A program made the translations under genes and the position numbers. The notes beneath the pieces were generated by a model. The model searched no databases. It saw nothing but the letters and a program-made list of their open reading frames with translations, and had not been told where the DNA came from. Of a stretch of 64,000 bases of DNA, positions 1 through 11,513 are shown piece by piece. The number at the start of each line of letters is the position of its first letter. The first letter of the stretch is position 1. The DNA is taken from assembly GCA_900660155.1 (NCBI GenBank), contig CABFPE010000540.1, positions 166,245 through 230,244 on the forward strand, written 5' to 3'. This DNA is from Hofstenia miamia (Eukaryota > Xenacoelomorpha > Acoela > Hofsteniidae).

Positions 1-1490
1 CTGATAAGTTCTTTATCTTTTCTTCCAAAGTAATCAATGCATTGTTATTTACTGTTTGTATGGGCTTTTTGCTACAACTATCACATATCCACAATAATTG
101 CCCCAAAATATTGGAAGTCAGTATTTTGAAAATAGTGTTTTCAATACTTTTAGAAATATTACATGTAAAATAGAAAAACTCATCACAATTTCAGCATTGT
201 AGAAAATCATTCCCACAAGCCTTTGTGCAAAATCCACAAACTGTTTTTGTCAAAATGTTGTAAACAAAATGTGATATACATAAACAGGATTTTGTTCACA
301 TCCAAATGTCGTATATGCAAAATCTCATAAAAAATTTGGCTATGAAATCAGGGTATTAAAGAGATGTCCTGGAAATTAAATAGTGATTTAATTTAATTAT
401 GCAAGGTAGCTGGAAACAGGGAATATCACAAATTCTATATTTTAAATCTGTCCCTTCTTGAGGCACCACATACCGTTGCAGCTAATTTGACCGTGGTTCT
501 ATAATCAATTTCGTATTCCTAATTTATTATAACAAACAAAATATAAAGTTGTATTTGCTAACAATGGCACACGCCTACTACCATTCCATATGAAGTTAAA
601 GATTACGTAACCCATTAGCCATAACAAAATCTCTTGATTTTTCGTACAACTAAGTTTGCGTGGGCAGAATAATCTTATTTTGAAATCGTCTAGACAATTA
701 CTCAAGTGAAAGAATTTATTGTCAAATAAAGCACTGCGAATTTAAAATACATTCAACTTTTGAAAATTTAGCGATAATAGTACGGTTGATATACAAACAA
801 AAGGTTGTTGCAAAATCAATAAAACTTTCAATTTGTGTGTTTTTTATCCATCCATTATCCGAGATAACATTTTCCAACTGTATATTAACATTATCCTTAA
901 CAATAAAACATTTCTCGAATACGATTACGAATCACTTGATTTAATGCATGTAACAATAAAACACGAAATTTAAACGACTTAAATGCAAACAACATACCTA
1001 AGAAACCATATATGATATTCTGGTTAGGCCACGAAGCAGAAATCGTCATTACATTAAACAAGGATAAGCGAGAATATAAAATCAAGAAAATGGAAGCATA
1101 TTCTATCATAATGTCAAAAAGTTAGCACGGCAATAGATAAATGACACAAAATCCGACTAACCAATAACGTTGTGGTGTGCAGGGTTAGAATTTTTTTTAC
1201 AAAAAAACGTTGTAAAACTTCTAAGAATTCACTTCAAGGGTCTAAACTGTTGCTGAAAACACATATATAGTAGCAAACATAAAATTATGATAAACTTATT
1301 ATAAACATAAAGTATGAATAGACGAATTCCAAAAATTATTTTGCATAAAATTATATTGAATTGGGAGAAAACATTTAAAAAAACTGCAAAAACATGTTTA
1401 AAACACTGCTTTAAACAGTGTTTAGAACATCTTATGTCTTAAGCATGCCAACCCTGCATGATAGAAACCCCTGTGCCGTACTCCAAATAT
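1..1490. other. no supported gene
   Basis: AT-rich sequence downstream of, or within the last intron of, the kinesin gene. Short open frames on the minus strand at 505-705 and 897-1109 have no recognisable domain, and I see no homology to motor-tail regions. Further kinesin exons could lie here or beyond the window edge, but I cannot support any. Confidence 0.5.
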
Positions 1491-1560
1491 AATATACTCA
1501 TTAAATTGACTTAATATGAGCCCTTTAGGGTTCATATTAAGTCAATTTAATGAGTATATT
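1491..1560. repeat. 33-bp near-perfect inverted repeat (hairpin)
   Basis: Arms 1491-1523 and 1528-1560 are complementary over 33 bp with one mismatch and a 4-base loop (TTTA). The structure lies about 35 bases past the possible kinesin stop codon, read on the minus strand. It could be a tiny palindromic transposon relic or a transcribed hairpin. No target duplication is obvious. Confidence 0.85.
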
Positions 1561-1593
1561 GGCATAGAATCTATTTCACTATTCAAAGATTAT

Positions 1594-4500
1594 TTAACAT
1601 AAAAAATTCTCACCAGACATTGCAGACATGGAATGGGGTTGGGAATCATCAGATCTTGCAAGCTGCCATTCTTCGCTGTCATCAGCTTCTGGATAAGTCA
1701 GTGCAACATCTCCATTCCAATCGACAAGTCGCCGCATAACCTCGTTTTTTGATTGATTGACATCGCGGTTAAACTCTGCTTCAAATGCCTCTAAGTGATT
1801 CCACAAATCTCTAACGTAATCCATTTGAAACAAAACACAGTCGATGCCATCTGTTTGTACTGAAACTTCAGCTGTATCGTGAGAACAATGGGGCGAAATC
1901 ACATCAATCTAAGGTTGAAACGGATAACCTTTAAAAATTCTACACCCGTAGTCATATTCAATATTCATTAATATTGATATAAAACTAAAATATCAAACGA
2001 AAACGCTTGATGGTAAGCTACAGTGAACCACAAATCTATGGAAAAGCTTACACAAATGCAACCGCAAAAATCTAAAAAGAAATGCACAATACAAATTGGA
2101 TAGTTTTCAAATAATGACAATCTGTAAATTAGGTAAATTTATGCGCAAAGCAAAATTGTACCTCAAATATTTTAATAAAGTGAGAAATTTGATTTTTATT
2201 GAAAAATGCTAAATACTTTTTTGTTATAATCATTCTGTAGAATTAAACTACAGAGGCGTATTCTCTTTATGTGCGAGGTGTGCGCCGCACACCTTCTACC
2301 AGTATTTTTATGATTTTAGAGCGTTTTTTCCTATCGCTTATTTGGGAACTGAGTAAATTTAATACCGCATCAAACTGATTTTTACACTATATTTTTATAA
2401 ATAGTAATTTGCGATTAAATATAAATATTCCATCGAATTGAGTTGCCATTTTAATAACGCATTACTTTCAGTACTTTCTTATAAAACATGTGTCTAAATT
2501 ACAATTTTGGCAAAATTAAAGCATTTCGATTGTTTTGATCCATAATCTATAAATTGGTTTAATTTGTTAGTACATGTATTATGTTGTTACTTCTATCGTG
2601 AATGTTGCAATAGGCTAGGTATTGCGACATCCACACTTCAATAGACATTAAAAAAACAAGGTGTGCGTTCATATTAACGCACACACTAAATTAAGCGTAA
2701 TCGTGGAGTACGAAATAAACAACTTTTTTACCGGTATAATGTTTCGGTTAATGGCACCACGTTTGTTAACTTCTCGCAAAACAATTGGATTTGGATAGCT
2801 TATTGATGAGGCTCCTGTTCCTTTGAATATCTCTGGTGGCTTACTTGGTCGCTCCTTTCCATTGAATTTTGTAGTGGGGAATCCTCCCGGCCAGTNNNNN
2901 NNNNNNNNNNNNNNNNNNNNNNNNNNNNNNNNNNNNNNNNNNNNNNNNNNNNNNNNNNNNNNNNNNNNNNNNNNNNNNNNNNNNNNNNNNNNNNNNNNNN
3001 NNNNNNNNNNNNNNNNNNNNNNNNNNNNNNNNNNNNNNNNNNNNNTTTTGTAGTGGGGAATCCTTCCGGCCAGTGCTTTTTGCAAATAACTGTGTTTTGA
3101 AATTTTAATTCGTTGAGGAATTCTTGATAACCATGCATCTCTTTCAATTATATCATTTGGAAATCTATATGCTGGCACATATGGAGAATTTCTATAATTG
3201 GATCTGCACTTATATACACAGCACGTGTTCGGCATACCAAGTAAAGCAAAGTGACTAATAATTATTAAAGCATCAATAATAATAACAATGCTTTGCGGTT
3301 TTGGGCCTGCAGTCTCACTACACGAGTGTTTGCGTTCACCTCCTGTTTATTTCGTACTCCACGAGCGTAATCACTGAAATTGCAGCATATATTTGTAGCC
3401 GAACGTTATTGATTGGTTCACGAAATATAAATAGATCATTTCGAGGCGTGCGCTAATGATCCTCGAATGAGAAATCAAACGTCTCACCACTCTCAGTTAA
3501 TTCCCCGCCAAGCAAACATCAATAAAAATAGAGAAACTTTTTCAAGTTCTACATGTACATACATTGGCTGTGGTGGTAAGCTAAAACAAATGTTGGCAGT
3601 GGGCTTTATTCTAATTAGACTATTTTAGTGGCTGAAGCAGGTATTAGCAGTAAACCAGACAAGCTGACACTGTCATGTGCACAACACGCAGCTCTGGTTG
3701 AACGTGGTTCTGAGCCTGCTATTGCAAAGGGGGCTCATCAATACTAGACATAGGCATTAGTTTACTAATGCTTACGGCCGACGAGAAACATAGTTTCTTA
3801 GTCCGCCTTATTAATGACTGCATACAGTACGCTTTAAATGGGTCGCAGAAATGGAAATTGTAAAAAAAAGAAATGATAAAATAGTAAAGCAACCAAAAAC
3901 ATTTGTTTGTACAAACTTCCAAATGGAAAAGCAGAATCCTGAAAAGGATTCTCTCTAATATGTATGTCAAGAAAAAGCACAGAACACAGAGAAGCAAGTG
4001 GAATGCCTTAGTTTGGCAAACCCCGCAAAATGTAAAAATACTAATATAATTTGGGATGCTCTTCAATTAAAAAATCTTATTTAAATATGCACTCTAAGCA
4101 ACTTGCAATGCCAATATCAACTTAGTACTCAGAAGGTTTGTCATTACTATAATCACTAATTCATAAATGTTTATGGAACCATACCGTCGGCATACTACTA
4201 ATATGGTGTGAATTTATTTAATGTTGTTATATAATTCAAAATTTTTGATCCAATTTAGTATCCAATTTCAGTAAAATTTAAAATTTATATTTAAATCTCA
4301 AATTTTGTTTGAAAAATTACTTTTTCTATCACGGATTTTAATACACTCTACAACAATTTTTTTAAGGTCTTGCATATAAATTTTGGGGTTGTTCTTTAAT
4401 TTGTCATTTGTGCTATTCTTGTTTTCATCGCCTTAGCTGCAATTTTGAAGTAAATTTATCTTGTCTAAAACAACTTCAATTCATAGTGACATTGCAAAGT

Positions 4501-7500
4501 GATTATTTTTAAATTTGGACATAAAAAATTAATACGGGGGGGGTTAATACTATAAGAAACTCACCTATTTTAACTCTATAAATATAGTATGGTTATAGTT
4601 GATGAAAATTTTAGGAACTAGATTATTACAAACCTTACAAATAAGCTGATTTGCATGCATTATTCCGTAAGTATATGTTCATTTTTTTATCTCAAGATAG
4701 TGTTGAAGCACTTAAAATTTTCTATTCCCATTAAAAAACATAAATATTTTTTAAGTTTATGTTTGTTTATTGTTAGAATACTTATTTAAATTCTGATCCA
4801 TTTCGTGTTGAAAATTAAAATTTTTTTAAAAGTTCGAATCGGATCTTAAACTGTTGGATGCGATTCCATCTCTGCCGGGTAATCAATTTTTGCTTTCATG
4901 CCAAATATAGAGGTTCGAAAATAATAGCAAATGAGTCTTGGTTGAAATTGAAAAGTTGGTCTGATCACGTACTGGTCCTGTCTGATGTTTTAATATTTCG
5001 TGATGTTGTTAAATAAACTAACAAATATTTTACATGATATCTGATTTTAAGAAATATTCATTTGAATCATATTTTACGTTAATGTAGAGTGTATTTGAAA
5101 AATTATGCATTTAATCATGTGGTGGATGGCTTCAAGTTTAAGCAATTACTGCACTGATCTCCATTGTAAATTTCGAAACTTTCAGTTCAGTATTGATGTG
5201 TTTTTATTTAATACAATGACGAAACCAAACCGAACCACTAGCAACTCTGCACCGCACACTAGGCAAAGTGGCCAATGCTCCGCCACTGAAACTAGATACA
5301 TATAAACTAACTAAATATGTATTAACTGTTGACATTTCATTCTTGTGGAAGACAATTAAAATATGCAATCTTATAAATCGAGATACATTAAATATTATAG
5401 AATATCTTAGCACTAACGTAAAGTTACATTTTGAATTAAAATTAAATTTTACCTGATTTATGAGCACGAAACGGTTACACAGTGTCTAATACAGTTTTAC
5501 AAATTCATGCTACTTTTTTGCATTATATATTTGGCTTTGGTGGAATAAAATTGCAAAATATAGCTTTGAGCACATAATGGGAAAAAGAATTTTATTCTTT
5601 GTCTAACAGCCGGAGAAAAAATTTGAGGCATGCCTTAATAATAGCTATAGATGCATAGGTTAAGATTGCCCCCAAAAATTTTTTGATTAATCGAAAATTT
5701 TGAAATATCAACGATTTTTGCTGAATAGACGTGATTATATGGAAATATTCCATTTTTGATGTTGAGTAAATTAAAATTTTGTGTTGGGCATTTAGGTGAT
5801 ATCATCATTGGATACATAAGGTCGAATAAATCAGTATTGGAAGCTATGATTAAGCACTTTATTGCTTAGAAAAATTGTAACGATTCGTAAAAGAAATTAA
5901 ATCCAAATGTAATACTTACAAATTTTGAGATACAAAGTATATATATATATATCGATGAGAAAAATGTGGAGCCAAGAGGAAGTCAACCCCGTAAGATGAT
6001 CTATTCTTGATGCGCACTATACGTAAGGAACCACTCATAACGGCTGACCAACTGCGCACCAAATGGTAGGAAGGCGTTAATGTCACATGACGCAGTGTGC
6101 GACGAAGACTCCATGAGATGGATTGCCTTGCCGTCAGGCCTCGATAGGTGTCACGACTGTCAGGCCAAATAAATGAAAGCGCCTTGCCTTCGGCCGTCAG
6201 CATGCTAATTCGACTGTGAAAGACTTTAAGAAGATTGCTTTTTCAGCAATGAGTCAATTTTCGAGTATTAGCAAGATTCGCGACAACGTGTCTGACAGCT
6301 AATCGGGTCACCCGTTTCAGTGCAGGAGCGAGAAAGGAATTCAACCAAGATTATGATGTGGGGAATGTTTTCTTATCATGGAACTGATAGGCTCCATTTC
6401 TGCGAAGTTTCCATGAACGCAGCATCCTACCTACAAATGATGCAAACAAGAATGGTGCAGCAATTTCGTGAACAGTGTCTGGATAAGGACGGAATATTTA
6501 TGCATGCCACACGGCTCGTCTTCTGAAGCCCTATTTTGATAACATCAACGTTATTAAACTATCCGGCAATAATCCTTACCTAAATACAATAGAAATCTTG
6601 CGGGTCATCATTAAAAGTCGGCTAGCTGCAGAAAAAAACCACAACCAAACAGAAGTTGATAGCTAAGATCATAAATATTTGGCATCACGATCCTACAATT
6701 ACTGATATGTTGCACAATCTTGTTGACAGCATGCCACGCAGAATTGCAGGCGTGATTAAAGCGAAAGATGGCCACAGTAAATATTGACTGTTTTTGAACC
6801 GTTATTCTGCGTGATTGGTTGATTTTTCCATTATATTTGTAGCTTTAATTGTCTGATTGGCAATGGTTCTAATAATATGTCCAAACAAATTTTTACATTT
6901 AGGTATCTTATTTGGTAGTTTGCCTGAGACCAGTTAATATTGTTGTGTAATGTAGGTTTGCATCTTAATTTGTTGTACTGGCAAGATTATCAAACCATCG
7001 CAAGAAAATAAAAAAATGAGGCGGTTCTATTAAAATTTCTTAGACTGTATATATATATATATATATTTCAAAATTATTGATAAAAAATTATTTGATTTTA
7101 TCAATATAATTACATGTATATTCATGGATCCCTGAATATTCCAAAATAATTTCCATTTTTTGAATCAGCGGATAAATCCTTTCGAATACTCTCTATACAC
7201 TTTACTTTACGAAATGTATGACCGAATTTGATTTTAACTTGCGATTTAACCACTATTGGGTAGCAATTGTTGAACATTCATGTGGGTTTAGCCAATATGC
7301 ACAACGATTATAATTCTTTGTTGATAGATAATCCTATCAGAATGAATGCATAACTTCTTCCAAATTCTCTTATGTGTGATAACACGATTATGCAAAATTT
7401 TACAATGCGTGGTGTTCTTAATAATATGGACAATTCTCCACACCGGTCAAAAGTATTAAGAAATTAGAAGTACATTTGCATTTGCTATATTAAAATTCAG

Positions 7501-10500
7501 CACTAGAGGCGCTGTTCATCAGAATTTCATATAATTTTATGTAATAAATAACTCATTGGTGCCTGAGGAAGTAAAGGTGTGAAAAAATACAACAGTATAT
7601 AAGAACTATATATATAATAATGATCACCAACATCTAGCTACGGCCCAAATTAAAAAATTAAAATAGTCATATTTATCTCCTAGATTGGTGACCAGCATTC
7701 TTAGGGATTGTGTTTCTTGCTGACTAACTCAATATCAGAAAGGGAGGTGTTTATGGAAAACAAAATAATCGATAAGTGATCTGGGCAAAAAAGTTTGGGT
7801 ATAGAAATTGTTAATTATATGGATTGTATTTTCAAAGATCTCGTATAAACTATTATTTTTTGAAAACGGGATAATGCACATACATTGTTTCATTTCCAAT
7901 CAAAACCACTTAGCAAACATTGCAAAAAAACAATGTCGGTAAACGGAACATTTTTTCAAAAAGCATACCGTTTGAACACTTTGGTTCTCAACACCACCTT
8001 CGGCACCCATACTGAAAATGCCAGAGTCTGCATCATCAAGAGAAAGAGTAGAATAAGTAGGAGATTTGCACAAGAGAGCCCGTAGCTGTACTACTTCATT
8101 ACGCAAACGAGTGATTTCGACAGAAGAACTTCCCGTGTTAGGCTTCTTGTGAATTGAGGAACCACCGCGAGTAACAACACACCGAGCTCTTGCTGCAAAA
8201 CGTAAAGTGGCTAACGTTTCGGATGGTGCAGCTGGACCCACTGTTGCAAGAATGTAGGTCTTACCACAGAGAAGAGCATCTCGCAATAGTCGAGTTAACA
8301 CCGAGTCTCTACAAGGAACATGAGAAGCACCAGAAGCCAAAGCATCCAAAACCCTCGTCAAGCAAGTAAGACTGCGATTGATAGCTGTTCCGTCTTTTAA
8401 CCTAGTACGTTCACTTCCTAAAATAGAACATCATACTAAAAATGAATTTAAAGACAATTATTCTATAAACTCAAAGTTTTGCAATTGATTAGAAAACAAC
8501 ACAGTCTTTCTTCAATTTCCCCATAGGAACTAGTTTGCATGCAAATAGTTGATGATATCTAGCCTCTTTCCAAGTAATGAAAAACTTACAAGGCTAGAAG
8601 GACTCCACATATCTAATGAATTTCAATTGTAGCTTAGGCTGGGGTTTAACTAATTGAGCTACAAAAATAATGAAAATCCAAGAACTACTTTATGAAATTT
8701 ATTTAAATAAAAGTGCATTAATTCACAATGACGATAGATTCGGAAATCTCTTTCTCGAGGGAACCTTATCAAATTATGGAAACATTCCGATATTTCAGAT
8801 TATTTCGAAAATAAAAAAAGGAAGCAAATTAACTAATATAAACATTTAAAATGTGTGTTTAGATCATTTCAACTTGAAATTTGCTGCCAACTCTATATAG
8901 AAATTATAAAGTAATTTTCAAATAAAAGTGGCCGCGATTCTACGATGGAAAAGGCATGTCTATATTGTTGATTTCATAAAATCACTTTAGGTTTAATCAT
9001 GAACATTACTGGTTGAAAAATACTAAATTACAATTCCTTCAAAACTTGAATGTTTTCAAAAAGCAAATAATTAGGTGAACAGCTATTTCTTTCCTATCAT
9101 CTATTTTATATAAAGCCACTCTCAATTTTCTTCCGCAATGCCTTGCTCTAACAATAACTCACCCAATATCACATCATTTTCTGACTGTCATCTCATATTA
9201 GGTTCAATTTAACTGAACCGCCCAAAGAAATCTCTATGCTTCATTCATAAAGTTAAATGAGCAAATTGTGAATATTGACTGATTAATTTCACATTGGTGC
9301 ACTAAACCAACTCTTACTCTTGATTTTAAAGCTTTCAATTATTCAATGTGAGTTATTTTTTCAAGATTCTGAAAAATACACTTCCAAATCCTTTGCACAT
9401 TCTAGTCTATTGTAATTTACTTCTAATTACTAAACATATGAAGGGTTCAGCGGTAATTCAGCTTTCTTACTGAAGACAGATTCCGTTTGAAATTTTCAAT
9501 CACACATGAATGCATTATTTTTCTTTCTAGCTTTTATGAATTATTCTTCGTGAATCTGAAGAGCATTTCAAAATTCTCAATTGCTTAATGGCTGCAAAAA
9601 ACTCACAAGCTTTCAATTGCATAGATATGTATTACAACTCGCATGTGATTTACGATAGAATGTTTAACCTCATTTATTAACTATGAACACCGACGCGATG
9701 GCTTTGAAAACCAAATATAAAAGGTAATTACAATTTTTGAGAGCATGGTCATATCGCCACACTCTTACTTCAGAAGCGACTTCGATGAATATAAACACTT
9801 CAATTTAAAAACTTTCCTTATTATTGATTTAACTCTAAAAAACTAAACGTCACCATAGTTATCATCAACTCAATTTAAATCTGCAATGAAAAGCAAGGTA
9901 GTCTTCGAAGTAAAATTGTTGAAAATTAGATAAAAAGCAATAGTATTTGTATGTAAAGGTATGTAAAGGATTACAATAGTAATATTTCTATACATTTAGG
10001 TCCGAAATGTTAGTTGATTATATTATCAAACACAGCTACTTTGAAGTAAAAAATAAAAATTTAATAAAAATGAAATAATACATGTATATTCGCTCGTCAT
10101 AATAATACTCAATGAATCACTATTTTTTTGTTCAAAGTAGACCCAATCTATGGTATTTAAATAAAGTCTTGCTCATATCATTTAAGAAAATTGCACACTA
10201 AACTGCTGTTTAATTTGGCAAAAGATTTAACTGAAAAATGTGTTAACAGTCGCATGTGAAAACGCACCAGTGCGTTAGACGCAATTTAATAAACGCACTA
10301 TACTGAATCATTAATTTAATTAAGTTAAAATTAACTTAACTTTAACAAAAGAATAAATCCACTAATGAAATTGCTAACATACCTGCAGAAAATATATAAA
10401 TTGTACTGAATATGTTCAGTTCATGTACTCTAATATATAGAACAAACAAGTTCAAATACAAATGTAAAATTCAAAAATATTAAATTACATGTATATAAGT

Positions 10501-11482
10501 ACAAAAATTAACAATATCTACAGGACGCTGGATACAAAAAACCTCCTGCTACTGACTCTAGATGCAATAAGGATACAAAATACATGGTTTGAATACACTG
10601 TGCCTTTATAGTTTGTCACGAAACAGATTGAAAATTTCGGTATTTCATAATTTAGAAATTTCGTAGCATGAAAATTGTATATTAAATTTGTTGATTTGAT
10701 ACTAGTTCTTAACTTTTAAACCGCCATTAATAATAAATTGTTAGCTTTTTGAAGTATAGAAAATCTGAATGGAAATCCTTTGAACAGATGAAAATGGTTT
10801 GCAAAGTAATAGTTGACTGTTTCGTATAATCAACAAACTTGGTGTCAACCTGCTAACTTCATTTCCCATTTGTTCCGAAATACATTTTAAATGATAACAA
10901 TGAAATTAAACCCTTCAAAAAATGCAGCTAATTTTTCATCCTTCCAGATACAGTCAAGCTCGAGCCGGTTGAACGGCAGACCAGGGCATAAGTGATAAAA
11001 CGGTTCTCTACATATATTTTTAAGAATGAAATTTAACGTTAGCATGAATATGTTTTTGACGTGAAAACAACAACTATATTTTGTTGAAATTTTCATTGTG
11101 AGCTATGGCTCATGTGGTTAAGCTATTGTAATGCGCTTAGCTGTATGTCAGAGGTTAACATCTTTTGTGCAGAACGGTGATTTTTCATCGTGATTTTATT
11201 GATTAAAAAAACCTTAAATTTGCGTCTATTTTTGTACAAAGCATGTATATCAGGAGACGTAGTTTGAGGCAAAAAATAATCTAAACACGAATAGTTCACA
11301 ATAAAATTGAGTGTAACTTAACTAAGAACTCGCACTCAGTATCTAAAGCAAAGAAATTTCAAAAAATTCAAAGTTTGGAAAAAATATTTCAAAGGATTTT
11401 CTCCCTTATTTTTGATGAAGAATCCCGCGCTCTGCACCATGGATTTAGAAGAGCCCACTGTGTTGAGTACACTTTTTTCATA

Positions 11483-11513
<31 letters not shown>

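Larger units (their letters stand above)
2702..3363 (-). mobile_element. P-like DNA transposon relic with THAP segment, TIRs and 8-bp TSD
   Basis: Terminal inverted repeats CGTGGAGTACGAAATAAAC at 2702-2720 and its complement at 3345-3363 are identical over 19 bp. They are bounded by the 8-bp direct repeat AGCGTAAT (2694-2701 and 3364-3371). The interior encodes a THAP zinc-finger segment. THAP domains and 8-bp duplications are characteristic of the P-element superfamily, which supports that assignment. No transposase catalytic region is present, so the copy is non-autonomous. It sits in kinesin intron 4, and the preserved ends suggest it is fairly recent. Confidence 0.82.

Noticed and set aside
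2823-3053. Plus-strand frame across the 150-N gap
   Set aside because: Mostly N. The real signal here is the THAP frame on the minus strand.
3719-4066. 115-codon minus-strand frame with many Phe/Leu/Cys
   Set aside because: AT-rich composition produces hydrophobic translations; no domain, no splice context and no neighbour supports a gene.
5916-6203. 95-codon minus-strand frame
   Set aside because: Antisense of the mariner helix-turn-helix region, which aligns on the plus strand in broken frames.
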